A stretch of 64,000 bases of DNA from RGIG3002 sp964449325 (GCA_964449325.1 CAYUYJ010000001.1:372001-436000), one strand, 5' to 3'. Positions 9,363 through 17,610 are shown, counted from the first letter of the stretch. The notes: a model not told the origin generated them from the letters alone. Translations and numbers: made by a program.

Positions 9363-9429
9363 TTCTGCTCTTCCCTTCCAAATATACAGAAAAAGCCAGA
9401 GAAGCCCCTGACCATTCCTTTCGTAATTT

Positions 9430-9458
9430 ACAATATTCCATTTGAACGGCTCTGTCAA
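9430..9458 (-). promoter_or_regulatory. Possible internal promoter upstream of hemA
   Basis: On the minus strand TTGACA (9453-9458), a 17-base spacer and TATTGT (9430-9435) lie between yezD and hemA, with the -35 element beginning just after the yezD stop codon. The -10 matches consensus at four of six positions. It could supply hemA independently of the yezD promoter. Confidence 0.4.
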
Positions 9459-9461
9459 CGC

Positions 9462-9614
9462 TTACTTTAAACGCACCTTTTCATTTTTTTCAATCTGCAC
9501 AATCTTGCCGTCCTGAACCACAATCGTTACAGAGCCGAACTCAATATCTTCAATAAACCTTGTAATTTTATTTATTTCTTCCGGACTAACCTTCTTTTTT
9601 TCTTTTCCTTCCAT
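9462..9614 (-). CDS. YezD family small protein (DUF2292)
   Basis: This 50-residue open frame starts with MEGKEKKKVSPEEINKIT and contains IEFGSVTIVVQDGKIVQIEK near residues 24-43, the conserved core of the YezD/DUF2292 family. It has GGGGTGG before the ATG and a strong promoter upstream. The function of the family is unknown, but members tend to sit beside sulfate or sulfite assimilation genes. Here it leads the siroheme operon and its promoter carries the motif shared with cysK and metK. It has no membrane segment and no cysteine. Confidence 0.8.
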   Translation of the reverse strand: MEGKEKKKVSPEEINKITRFIEDIEFGSVTIVVQDGKIVQIEKNEKVRLK

Positions 9615-9668
9615 ACTTATACACCACCCCTTATTCAAATGTTAGATTCTAATACCCTATTTTTGCAT

Positions 9669-9707
9669 TTCCTATATTTCCTAGTTGTTTGATATGTAAT
9701 ATAGGAA
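9669..9707. promoter_or_regulatory. Inverted repeat overlapping the yezD promoter, candidate operator
   Basis: TTCCTATAT (9669-9677) and ATATAGGAA (9699-9707) are perfect nine-base inverted arms. The right arm overlaps the -10 element. The TTCCTA/TAGGAA arms recur downstream of the metK -10 element, which suggests one regulator, probably the Rrf2 protein at 1442-1849. Confidence 0.5.
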
Positions 9708-9735
9708 TATTAGCATTTAAAGGAAAATATGTCAA
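9707..9735 (-). promoter_or_regulatory. Promoter of the yezD-siroheme operon
   Basis: Minus strand TTGACA (9730-9735), a 17-base spacer and TAATAT (9707-9712). The shared sequence ATAGGAATATT (9701-9711) overlaps the -10 element, as expected for a repressor site. Confidence 0.7.
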
Positions 9736-9797
9736 TAGTTCTTAGTGATTTTATTAAAAATCCCAACTGAAAATCTTTTCTTCAGCCCAATGCACCC

Positions 9798-9828
9798 AAA
9801 AATAGAGATGCTCAAAACTGAACATCTC
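9798..9828 (-). terminator. Rho-independent terminator after the first PD-(D/E)XK gene
   Basis: In the minus direction GAGATG and CATCTC (9823-9828 with 9805-9810) close a hairpin that is followed by TATTTTTG. It lies about 65 bases past the stop codon at 9894. Confidence 0.65.
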
Positions 9829-9893
9829 CATTACTATTATTCAACCGCTCCGTTTGCCGTTTTTCTTGTATGTATTTTTCTGTTAATCCAAAC

Positions 9894-11060
9894 TCACTTT
9901 TTCTTACGAAGCTGCTCCAGTTCCTGTTTGAGTCTTTTGTTCTCCTCCGCCTGTCTGTTTATTTGCTCTTCCTGCTGACTCAACTGCTCCGTTTGTCTGT
10001 TTATTTGTTCTTCCTGCTTGTCAATCTGCTCCGCCTGTCTGTTTATTTGTTCTTCCTGCTTGTCAATCTGTTCCGCTTGTCTGTTTATTTGTTCTTCCTG
10101 CTTGTCAATCTGTTCCGCCTGATTGCTTATCTGATATTCATTCCGATTCAGTTCCTCTGCCTGTTTTTCAATCTCCCGCTGCTGTTCCTCTATCATATAC
10201 TTCACAGTATTCCGATCCAACTCCCGCAGTTCTTCTGAAAACATCCTCATCACCCTTTCCGTATTCCGACACATATGATACAGTGTTTCATACATGGCTT
10301 TGAATTTTGGATACTTTGTAATCAATTCCACAATATGCTCCGGATTATCATCCGAAAGAAAAGTTAACCATGCCTCCAACGGTGTTTCTATGATTTTATT
10401 CTGCATTTTCCTATGAAAGATGTCAAGGGGAATCATGACGAATTCCTGCAGAAGATTCAAGTTTAATCCGCTGTCAAAAACTTGTCTGGAATGATGATAA
10501 TAGATATCCGGAAATTCTTTGAATTCCTTGGGACTTGTTTCATAAATAACAATAAGATAGACATTTTTGATATTATTGTAAGAAAAATCATTCCCCTGAT
10601 TTGCCCGTACGCGCTTGTACTGACGTAACAGCATATCCGCAGAATAGCAGGCACTTCTCGGTCCCGGAAAAGCATAACCTATTTTCTGTATCTCTACATT
10701 AGCAAGCGAGCCATCTTCCAATTCCACCACAATATCCGATATCAGCAAAGATGTTTCATCTGCAATCCGGGTGGAATCATTAGGCAGAATCCGTACAATC
10801 CTTACCTTTCTCTTCAATACTACACATAAAAACTCTTCCAGTCGCTCCGGTGCATATTCCGGATTCATCACCTCTTTAAAAAAGGAATCATATAGAATTT
10901 TCATTCCTCTTACTCCGGTGCAAAAATCCAGAAATTCCTCCCGATTTTTCGATGTCCACTTCTCAAAAACCGCACGAAGTTCTGGATTTTCTTCAATTTC
11001 CGAAATCAGTTCTTCCCTTTCACGAATAAGCGGGAAATAGTTTTTTAATTTGTCTGCCAT
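9894..11060 (-). CDS. PD-(D/E)XK nuclease family protein (Rpn/transposase type), copy 1
   Basis: This 388-residue protein belongs to the PD-(D/E)XK nuclease family often annotated as Rpn-type recombination-promoting nuclease or transposase (PDDEXK_2). The core shows SDIVVELEDG followed by NVEIQKIGYAFPGPRSACY, consistent with the D and ExQ catalytic positions, near residues 110-140. Residues from about 290 to the end are a glutamine/glutamate-rich coiled coil with 14-residue repeats of the form QIDKQEEQINRQAE. I start at MADKLKNYF because AAGGAGG precedes it; the open frame upstream is hydrophobic leader translation. From residue 1 to about 290 it is identical to the neighbouring copy. Confidence 0.82.
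   Translation of the reverse strand: MADKLKNYFPLIREREELISEIEENPELRAVFEKWTSKNREEFLDFCTGVRGMKILYDSFFKEVMNPEYAPERLEEFLCVVLKRKVRIVRILPNDSTRIADETSLLISDIVVELEDGSLANVEIQKIGYAFPGPRSACYSADMLLRQYKRVRANQGNDFSYNNIKNVYLIVIYETSPKEFKEFPDIYYHHSRQVFDSGLNLNLLQEFVMIPLDIFHRKMQNKIIETPLEAWLTFLSDDNPEHIVELITKYPKFKAMYETLYHMCRNTERVMRMFSEELRELDRNTVKYMIEEQQREIEKQAEELNRNEYQISNQAEQIDKQEEQINRQAEQIDKQEEQINRQAEQIDKQEEQINRQTEQLSQQEEQINRQAEENKRLKQELEQLRKKK
9952..10119. repeat. Four 42-bp tandem repeats encoding coiled-coil heptads
   Basis: Units begin TGTCTGTTTATTTG at 9952, 9994, 10036 and 10078, each 42 bases long; the last three are nearly identical. They encode two heptads each in the C-terminal tail of copy 1. The second gene copy keeps only two units (11349-11432), so unit number has changed since the duplication. 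Confidence 0.85.
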
Positions 11061-11159
11061 AAGCAACATCCTCCTTAAGTAATTATTTTGTTGTAAAGCT
11101 TTGAATTTTTGCCGGATTCCGGCATGAATCAATAGAAATAAGATAAAAAAATAAATGAA

Positions 11160-11202
11160 AAATAAAAAGCTCTGTGACAATTAATATATCACAAAGCTTT
11201 TC
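11160..11202 (-). terminator. Terminator between the two PD-(D/E)XK copies
   Basis: GCTTTGTGA and TCACAGAGC form a hairpin followed by TTTTTATTTTT in the minus direction, after copy 2 and before copy 1. The same hairpin recurs at 12409-12446, so it was carried along in the duplication. The plus strand also has a T run, so it may work both ways. Confidence 0.7.
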
Positions 11203-11269
11203 TTGTCGCAAGTTTTTTACTAACCCCTACAAAATCTGAAAAATATTCTGTTTTCTCCTGTTCGCAAAA

Positions 11270-12310
11270 TCACTGTTCCTTACTCATCTGCTCCAATTGT
11301 TGTTTGAGCCTATTAATCTCCTCATCCTTCCGGTTCAATTGTTCCATTTGTCTGTTTATTTGCTCTTCCTGCTGGCTCAACTGCTCCGTTTGTCTGTTTA
11401 TTTGTTCTTCCTGTTTGTCAATCTCCTTCTGCTGTTCCTCTATCATATATTTCACAGTATTCCGATCCAACTCCCGCAGTTCTTCTGAAAACATCCTCAT
11501 CACCCTTTCCGTATTCCGACACATATGATACAGTGTTTCATACATGGCTTTGAATTTTGGATACTTTGTAATCAATTCCACAATATGCTCCGGATTATCA
11601 TCCGAAAGAAAAGTTAACCATGCCTCCAACGGTGTTTCTATGATTTTATTCTGCATTTTCCTATGAAAGATGTCAAGGGGAATCATGACGAATTCCTGCA
11701 GAAGATTCAAGTTTAATCCGCTGTCAAAAACTTGTCTGGAATGATGATAATAGATATCCGGAAATTCTTTGAATTCCTTGGGACTTGTTTCATAAATAAC
11801 AATAAGATAGACATTTTTGATATTATTGTAAGAAAAATCATTCCCCTGATTTGCCCGTACGCGCTTGTACTGACGTAACAGCATATCCGCAGAATAGCAG
11901 GCACTTCTCGGTCCCGGAAAAGCATAACCTATTTTCTGTATCTCTACATTAGCAAGCGAGCCATCTTCCAATTCCACCACAATATCCGATATCAGCAAAG
12001 ATGTTTCATCTGCAATCCGGGTGGAATCATTAGGCAGAATCCGTACAATCCTTACCTTTCTCTTCAATACTACACATAAAAACTCTTCCAGTCGCTCCGG
12101 TGCATATTCCGGATTCATCACCTCTTTAAAAAAGGAATCATATAGAATTTTCATTCCTCTTACTCCGGTGCAAAAATCCAGAAATTCCTCCCGATTTTTC
12201 GATGTCCACTTCTCAAAAACCGCACGAAGTTCTGGATTTTCTTCAATTTCCGAAATCAGTTCTTCCCTTTCACGAATAAGCGGGAAATAGTTTTTTAATT
12301 TGTCTGCCAT
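11270..12310 (-). CDS. PD-(D/E)XK nuclease family protein (Rpn/transposase type), copy 2
   Basis: This 346-residue tandem copy is identical to its neighbour through the nuclease core (SDIVVELEDG, NVEIQ) and diverges only after MIEEQQ near residue 292. Its tail is shorter: two 42-base units rather than four, ending in a different charged stretch (NRKDEEINRLKQQLEQMSKEQ region). The start MADKLKNYF has the same AAGGAGG site. Near-perfect nucleotide identity over about 1 kb, including the leader, points to a recent duplication or ongoing gene conversion. The function of the family in Firmicutes is not settled; roles in recombination or phage defence have been proposed for Rpn proteins. Confidence 0.82.
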   Translation of the reverse strand: MADKLKNYFPLIREREELISEIEENPELRAVFEKWTSKNREEFLDFCTGVRGMKILYDSFFKEVMNPEYAPERLEEFLCVVLKRKVRIVRILPNDSTRIADETSLLISDIVVELEDGSLANVEIQKIGYAFPGPRSACYSADMLLRQYKRVRANQGNDFSYNNIKNVYLIVIYETSPKEFKEFPDIYYHHSRQVFDSGLNLNLLQEFVMIPLDIFHRKMQNKIIETPLEAWLTFLSDDNPEHIVELITKYPKFKAMYETLYHMCRNTERVMRMFSEELRELDRNTVKYMIEEQQKEIDKQEEQINRQTEQLSQQEEQINRQMEQLNRKDEEINRLKQQLEQMSKEQ

Positions 12311-12408
12311 AAGCAACATCCTCCTTAAGTAATTATTTTGTTGTAAAGCTTTGAATTTTTGCCGGATTCCGGCATGAATCAATAGAAATAAGATAAAAAA
12401 TAAATGAA

Positions 12409-12446
12409 AAATAAAAAGCTCTGTGATATTTAATGTATCACAAAGC
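12409..12446 (-). terminator. Terminator of the metK operon
   Basis: GCTTTGTGAT and ATCACAGAGC (12437-12446 with 12418-12427) form a ten-base hairpin followed by TTTTTATTTTT in the minus direction, about 120 bases after the last gene of the long run that begins at metK. It is the duplicate of the hairpin at 11160-11202. Confidence 0.7.
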
Positions 12447-12565
12447 CTGTTTTGTGGCAAGAGTTTTGGGTTGACTTTTCATGACTTTGTTAAATAAAAA
12501 AGTAACTTCCTTTAGTCAGTATGTAATTTCCTTTTCACTCAGCTGTTGGTTCCATTTTAGTTATT

Positions 12566-13627
12566 TTATATTCCTTCTACACCAAGTTCCTGCGCAATTT
12601 GATTCAATTCCTTTTTCGTTTTTTCATTTATCGGAATTCCTGACTTTTTACGTTCATCAGCACGCATAAATTCCTTTTCCCCGGGTATATAAATATGTTC
12701 CTGACCAATAGCTTTTTTGGCAGAATGAATTTCTTCAATGAAAAGAGATAGCCGTTTTTTCATTTCCTCTCTATCCCCAAATATTCCGGGATCAATCGCA
12801 TAAAAACAATGACTTGTATCTCCAAGATCCTTTTTGTGAATAGATGATACTCCGCCTGAAAAGATACTTGTTAGAATCTCACATATCATTGCATATCCAT
12901 ATCCCTTATATCCGGCCTGTTCTTCTCCAATTCCGCCAACGGGTAAAATTCCCCCACCTTTTTTCATACTGATACAGTCTAAAACGATCTTAGGGTCATG
13001 AGAAATCTTTCCGTTCTCATCTACTGCCCAATCATATGGGAGTTCCTTCTCCAGTTTATTATATAGTTCCAACTTACCTCTCGTAATCACTGTGGTTGCA
13101 CCATCATACAAAAAAGGCTGATTTTCTGTAGGTACAGCAATCGCAATCGGATTCGAGCCAAGCAATGCCTCAGCCGAAAAAGTGGGCACCATAATTGCCA
13201 CTGTATTTGTCATACTCACACCCACAAAACCTTCCCTTGCGGCCATTAAAGCATAATATCCTGCTATTCCATAGTGGTTTGAATTTTTAACCTGCACAAA
13301 CCCAACCCCATGCTGCTTTGCTTTCTCGATTGCATCCTCCATAGCCTTTCTTGCTATAATCTGTCCCATTGCAGATTGCGCATCATAGACTATAGAGATT
13401 GGTGTCTCAAATATTTTTTGCGGTACTGCTTTTTGATTCACGACCCCTTCTTTTAATAAATGATAGTATTTTAATATTCGGGAAATTCCATGAGATTCTA
13501 CTCCGAATAAGTCTGCGTATAGCAAAACATCTGTAATTTGCTTACTTTCTTGTTCGGAAAACCCTAATGCCTGAAAAATATTATTTCCCAGACTTTCATA
13601 CTTTTCACAGGTAATTACCTGATACAT
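12566..13627 (-). CDS. Ldh2-family NAD(P)H-dependent 2-oxoacid/2-hydroxyacid oxidoreductase
   Basis: This 353-residue protein is of the malate/L-lactate dehydrogenase (Ldh2) family, which includes AllD, malate dehydrogenase and the sulfolactate dehydrogenase ComC. Family marks are YADLFGVESHGISRI near residue 42, the catalytic region VKNSNHYGIAGYY with its histidine, GSNPIAIAVPT and GYKGYGYAMICEIL. It would interconvert a 2-hydroxyacid and a 2-oxoacid; the substrate is not readable. It is the last gene of the run led by metK, together with a NitT/TauT transporter and a threonine-synthase-like enzyme, so a sulfo-acid such as sulfolactate is a reasonable but unproven guess. Confidence 0.85.
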   Translation of the reverse strand: MYQVITCEKYESLGNNIFQALGFSEQESKQITDVLLYADLFGVESHGISRILKYYHLLKEGVVNQKAVPQKIFETPISIVYDAQSAMGQIIARKAMEDAIEKAKQHGVGFVQVKNSNHYGIAGYYALMAAREGFVGVSMTNTVAIMVPTFSAEALLGSNPIAIAVPTENQPFLYDGATTVITRGKLELYNKLEKELPYDWAVDENGKISHDPKIVLDCISMKKGGGILPVGGIGEEQAGYKGYGYAMICEILTSIFSGGVSSIHKKDLGDTSHCFYAIDPGIFGDREEMKKRLSLFIEEIHSAKKAIGQEHIYIPGEKEFMRADERKKSGIPINEKTKKELNQIAQELGVEGI

Positions 13628-13641
13628 AAATTTGTCCCTTC

Positions 13642-14433
13642 CTAAATAGAATAATCCTCTGATACTTTATCTTCTCCAAAGAATTCTTTATATACTTTTA
13701 ACCGAATTTGTTCAAAATCATAACTGGTTCTGCTACGAGGATTCGGCAATTCAACATTCACTATATCTTTTACAACTCCAGGTTTTGCCGACATGATAAT
13801 AATTTTGTTTCCCATAAAAATTGCCTCGTCAATATCATGAGTTACTAGAACCGTGGTCATTTTTTCCTCGTTCCAGATACGTACAACCTCTTCCTGCAGA
13901 TTCATTTTTGTAAATGCATCCAATGCGCCGAACGGTTCATCAAGCAATAAAATATGAGGACGATTAATTAATGTTCTGGCTATTGCCACACGTTTTTGCA
14001 TTCCACCTGACAATTGCCCCGGAAGTGCCTTCTCAAATCCATCTAGTCCTACTAAATGTATGTATTTTTTTACCAAATCTGCTTTCTCTTCTTTTGGGAA
14101 CTTCTCTGGGAGTCCAAATGCTATATTTTTTGTAACATTTTCCCACGGAAGAAGGCGTGATTCCTGAAACAGTACCCCCACATCAACGGAAGGCTTCTCT
14201 ACTTTCCTTCCATCAATTAATATCTGTCCGTCATTTGGATAATCCAGTCCTGCAATTAAGCGAAGAAGAGTGCTTTTTCCACATCCGCTTCCTCCAATAA
14301 TACTGACAATATCCCCTGGTTCAATTTCCAAATTGATATCTTTAAGCACAAGAAGGGATTCTTTATCTATCTCAAATTCTTTTTTTACATGGCTAATAGA
14401 GATGCCTCTGCCTTTTATCTGTTTTTCTTCCAT
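13642..14433 (-). CDS. NitT/TauT-family ABC transporter ATP-binding protein (SsuB/TauB-like)
   Basis: This 263-residue ATPase has Walker A GGSGCGKST, signature LSGGMQKRVAIARTL, Walker B ILLLDEPFGALDAFTK and H-loop VTHDIDEAI. The pattern DEPFGALDA with a short C terminus is typical of the nitrate/sulfonate/taurine importers. The partner permease and binding protein are at 15548-16321 and 17667-18758. It is interleaved with metabolic genes, which suggests import and conversion of one compound. Confidence 0.9.
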   Translation of the reverse strand: MEEKQIKGRGISISHVKKEFEIDKESLLVLKDINLEIEPGDIVSIIGGSGCGKSTLLRLIAGLDYPNDGQILIDGRKVEKPSVDVGVLFQESRLLPWENVTKNIAFGLPEKFPKEEKADLVKKYIHLVGLDGFEKALPGQLSGGMQKRVAIARTLINRPHILLLDEPFGALDAFTKMNLQEEVVRIWNEEKMTTVLVTHDIDEAIFMGNKIIIMSAKPGVVKDIVNVELPNPRSRTSYDFEQIRLKVYKEFFGEDKVSEDYSI

Positions 14434-14445
14434 AATAACCTCAAC

Positions 14446-15531
14446 TTAATTTATTTTTCTCACATTCTCAATTAAATTACTGGCTTCGTGTATCGCTTTT
14501 TCTGCATCATCTATTGAATCAACAAATCCCTTTTCTACAATAACCGGCCATTCCTCAATTAAAAGTTCAGCAATTCTATGAATCGTCCGTTCCGTATCAA
14601 GGGTATTCCAATCCTTGGGTATATCACATATCTTATATGTGACTAAATCCTTTAAATATTCTTCTATAAAAATTGATTCCTTTTTCGCCAGAATAAATTG
14701 TACAAGTAATCCAAATGCAACCTTCTCCCCATGAAGCAGATAGCGACTTTTCGGAATTCTGGTAGATACAAAATAATACGGATGCGCCAATCCACGATAA
14801 GCTTGCCCACTGGAAAAACTGCCTGTTGCACCAGCCAAAAAAATAATGGCATCCACTACCTGCTTTTGCTCTTCTACGGATGCTTGATTTTCCATAGCTT
14901 TGGAGCCTAGTTTCGTCAAAATTTCAAATGCAAGTTTGGCAATTGCCACATCCTGTCTTAAAATTACATCATTTTCTGCATTCTCAATTAACGGCTCAAA
15001 TTCATACCATTTTGCAAGTGTATCCAATATTCCGGATGCAAGGTATCGCTTCGGTGCTTCCATCAATATTCCTGTATCTGCAATAATAAGTTTAGGATTT
15101 GATTTATTCCACTGAATAAAATCAAAATTTCCTTCTTCTGTATATAGAATGGAACGGGCTGCCCAACAAGCACATGTTGCAGGTACAGTAGGAATCATCA
15201 CAACCGGAATATTGCGGAAATTTCCAACTGCTTTGGCTACATCACATACTTTTCCTCCACCAATTCCAATAATAAGTTCTGCCTGGTACTTATATGCTTT
15301 CGATGCGTAACTTTCCACCTTTTGATAAGTCGGATAGCCTTCCATTATCTGAATTTGATATTCTATCTTTGAACCCCGAAGGCTGATCTCCAGCTCATTT
15401 TTTACTTTTTCCCATGCAGTTTTTCCTGCTATAAGCAAAGCCTTTTTTCCATAAGATGCAATATAAGAACCTGCTTCCTGCAAAATTTCAAATTCATTAA
15501 TGTAAAGTTCCGGACTTTTAATTGTTAACAT
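14446..15531 (-). CDS. Iron-containing alcohol dehydrogenase, glycerol dehydrogenase-like
   Basis: This 361-residue protein resembles the GldA branch of metal-dependent alcohol dehydrogenases. It has the nucleotide-binding IGGGKVCDVAKAV, VMIPTVPATCACWA and metal ligands in SGILDTLAKW, GLAHPYYF and YLLHGEKVAFG. In family members these residues bind a divalent metal that activates a polyol or aldehyde. The substrate is unknown; within this operon it could oxidise a C3 alcohol such as dihydroxypropanesulfonate, but that is inference. It lies 12 bases upstream of the ATPase gene in the same transcript. Confidence 0.83.
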   Translation of the reverse strand: MLTIKSPELYINEFEILQEAGSYIASYGKKALLIAGKTAWEKVKNELEISLRGSKIEYQIQIMEGYPTYQKVESYASKAYKYQAELIIGIGGGKVCDVAKAVGNFRNIPVVMIPTVPATCACWAARSILYTEEGNFDFIQWNKSNPKLIIADTGILMEAPKRYLASGILDTLAKWYEFEPLIENAENDVILRQDVAIAKLAFEILTKLGSKAMENQASVEEQKQVVDAIIFLAGATGSFSSGQAYRGLAHPYYFVSTRIPKSRYLLHGEKVAFGLLVQFILAKKESIFIEEYLKDLVTYKICDIPKDWNTLDTERTIHRIAELLIEEWPVIVEKGFVDSIDDAEKAIHEASNLIENVRKIN

Positions 15532-15547
15532 ACAATTTCCTCATTTC

Positions 15548-16321
15548 TTATTTAATCTGATTCCAATACAAAAGTCTTTTCTCCAGTCTCATCATCACCC
15601 AGTCAATAAGCACTCCTATCAGTCCAATTACTGCCACTCCAACAAACATAAGTGCCGGTTGGGAAAGTTCTCTTGCATATTGTATTAAATAACCCACACC
15701 CATACTGGCTGCAATCATTTCCGCAGTTACAACGCAAGACCATGCTCTACTGATTGCCTGACGTGCACCTGTAAAGATAGCCGGTACCGCTGACGGCAGA
15801 ATCAATTTAAAAATTACCGTTCTTCGACTCTTTTCCAAAGTCCTTCCCAGTTCCAGAAGCTCTTTATCTGTACTTTTTACACCATTAATTGTATCTAAAA
15901 GCATAGGCCAGAAGCTTCCAATTGCAATAACTGTTACTTTTGATTCTTCACCAATGCCCAATGCAAGAATCAAGAGCGGAATCCATGCAATAGGTGGAAT
16001 TGGTCTTAAAATGCTGACAAATAAATTTGCCACCGTTTCAAATTTTTCACTGAGTCCCATCAAAAGTCCCAATACAAGTCCAAATCCTGCACCATACACG
16101 AATCCTTTTAGCACTCTGCCCAGACTTGCAGCAATATGCCTCAGTAATGAACTGTCTCCTGCCATCTGAATAAATTTAGCCCATACTTTTGTAGGTTTGG
16201 ACATAATTGTTGGGTTAATCCAACGATTCTCACTGGCAACCTGCCAAAAAATAATAATGGCAATAAGAATAATCCATGAAAGTATTTTCAATAAAAAATA
16301 GGATTTATCTTTTTTCTTCAT
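15548..16321 (-). CDS. NitT/TauT-family ABC transporter permease (SsuC/TauC-like)
   Basis: This 257-residue membrane protein has about six hydrophobic segments, beginning ILSWIILIAIIIFWQVA. The coupling region ELGRTLEKSRRTVIFKLILP and the C-terminal IGVLIDWVMMRLEKRLLYW are typical of SsuC/TauC permeases. It lies 17 bases after the threonine-synthase-like gene and completes a full importer with the genes at 13642 and 17667. Confidence 0.9.
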   Translation of the reverse strand: MKKKDKSYFLLKILSWIILIAIIIFWQVASENRWINPTIMSKPTKVWAKFIQMAGDSSLLRHIAASLGRVLKGFVYGAGFGLVLGLLMGLSEKFETVANLFVSILRPIPPIAWIPLLILALGIGEESKVTVIAIGSFWPMLLDTINGVKSTDKELLELGRTLEKSRRTVIFKLILPSAVPAIFTGARQAISRAWSCVVTAEMIAASMGVGYLIQYARELSQPALMFVGVAVIGLIGVLIDWVMMRLEKRLLYWNQIK

Positions 16322-16338
16322 ATCATCTCTTCATAGTT

Positions 16339-17550
16339 CTACAGAACAGCATCCTTTTCAAGATAAGGCACATCAAAGTTCAATGTATCCGGATATTTTA
16401 TTCCGGCACCTGTATTTAGTAAAACTACTTTCTCTCCTTCTTTTATCCAATTTTCCTGTCGAAGTTTTTTTGCCGCTGCATAGATAGCAGCACCTTCTGG
16501 ACATATAAATGTTCCTTCTGTTTCTGCCAATTCTTTCAGTGCTGCAAGAATTTCACCATCGCTGACTGCCTTTGCACAGCCTTCTGTTTTATATATTGCA
16601 TCAAGTACAAGAAAATCTCCTAATGCTTTAGGAACATTAATTCCAAACGCAACGGTCTTGGAATCCTTATAAAATTCCGATTCTGCTTTTCCTTCTTCAT
16701 ATGCTTTTACGATTGGAGAACATCCTTCTGCCTGCACTGCAACGAGCCTTGGAAGCTTGCCCTCAATAAATCCGATTTCTTTTAATTCACTTAAGGCTTT
16801 ATAAATTCCTATAATTCCGACGCCGCCTCCTGTCGGATATAAAATAACATCAGGGAGACACCAATCAAATTGCTCTGCAATTTCCAAACCCATTGTTTTC
16901 TTTCCTTCAATACGATATGGTTCTTTTAATGTAGAAACATCATACCATCCATGTCTTTTTGCTGATGCTCCAACGATTTTTCCGCAATCACTGATTAACC
17001 CTTTCACAAGATACAAATCTGCCCCTGCTGCAGCACACTCATTACGGGTGATGGACGGTGCATCTTCCGGCATAACAATGGTAGCGCGAATTCCTGCTCT
17101 TGCACTATATACTGACCATGCTGCTCCGGCATTACCGTTTGTCGGCATGGCAAGCACTGATACTCCCAATTCCTTTGCCCTTGAAACACCAACAGATGCG
17201 CCGCGGGCTTTAAAGGTTCCGGAAGGAATAATTCCTTCATCCTTTAAGTATAAATTTGAAATACCACTCTTTTTTCCCGCTTTCTTCAGAGGAATAATTG
17301 GTGTATAGCCTTCACCAAGACTTACAATATTTTCGTCATCTTGAACAGGCAGTAATTCTTTGTATCTCCACAGACTTTTCTCCCTGTCAGCGAAATCACC
17401 CTTTTTCAGATATTCTTTTGCTTTCTCTAAATCATAACTTACTAAGAGCGGTGAACCACATTCGCATAGTTGGTGAATTTCGTCTAAAGAATATTCTTTT
17501 TTACACTTTGGACAATACAGATTTTTTGCGAAGCTATTTGTTTTAGACAT
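16339..17550 (-). CDS. Threonine-synthase-like PLP enzyme with N-terminal zinc ribbon
   Basis: This 403-residue fold-type II PLP enzyme starts with a zinc-ribbon-like C13/C16/C29/C31 set, then the PLP lysine near residue 114 (PSGTFKARGAS), PTNGNAGAAWSVYSARAG and the phosphate loop YPTGGGVGIIG. It resembles threonine synthase and its paralogue cysteate synthase. No homoserine kinase or homoserine dehydrogenase is nearby, and it sits inside a sulfonate-type transporter operon, so a role in elimination or replacement on a sulfur or amino acid substrate is plausible. The start MSKTNSF has AAAGGAG before it; twelve upstream codons are rejected. Confidence 0.83.
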   Translation of the reverse strand: MSKTNSFAKNLYCPKCKKEYSLDEIHQLCECGSPLLVSYDLEKAKEYLKKGDFADREKSLWRYKELLPVQDDENIVSLGEGYTPIIPLKKAGKKSGISNLYLKDEGIIPSGTFKARGASVGVSRAKELGVSVLAMPTNGNAGAAWSVYSARAGIRATIVMPEDAPSITRNECAAAGADLYLVKGLISDCGKIVGASAKRHGWYDVSTLKEPYRIEGKKTMGLEIAEQFDWCLPDVILYPTGGGVGIIGIYKALSELKEIGFIEGKLPRLVAVQAEGCSPIVKAYEEGKAESEFYKDSKTVAFGINVPKALGDFLVLDAIYKTEGCAKAVSDGEILAALKELAETEGTFICPEGAAIYAAAKKLRQENWIKEGEKVVLLNTGAGIKYPDTLNFDVPYLEKDAVL

Positions 17551-17610
17551 GACTTTTATCTCCTTTACTTCCGTTTCTCGAATCATAAATGGTATTTATA
17601 TGATTGGAAA

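Larger units (their letters stand above)
10190..12448. repeat. Direct tandem duplication of about 1 kb (10190-11199 and 11440-12448)
   Basis: The two blocks are offset by 1250 bases and look identical over nearly their full length, from the end of the nuclease core through the ribosome site, a GCCGGAATCCGGC hairpin and the terminator. One base is missing in an A run of the second block, and a few bases differ in the terminator loop. The identity stops inside the coiled-coil repeats on one side and just past the terminator on the other. Confidence 0.9.

Noticed and set aside
9952..10119. CRISPR-like regular repeats
   Set aside because: The 42-base units are contiguous with no spacers and encode heptads in frame.
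9745..10238. Plus-strand frames with leucine/phenylalanine-rich repeats that look like membrane helices
   Set aside because: They are the reverse of the glutamine-rich coiled-coil repeats of the minus-strand gene.
11061..11180. Hydrophobic N-terminal extension of the PD-(D/E)XK proteins (also 12311-12460)
   Set aside because: It is translation of the untranslated leader upstream of a strong AAGGAGG-ATG; the two copies differ there and the segment is AT-rich by composition, so no membrane anchor is claimed.
16339..17550. Naming the PLP enzyme thrC
   Set aside because: No homoserine pathway context and a sulfonate-type operon; a specific symbol would overstate the evidence.
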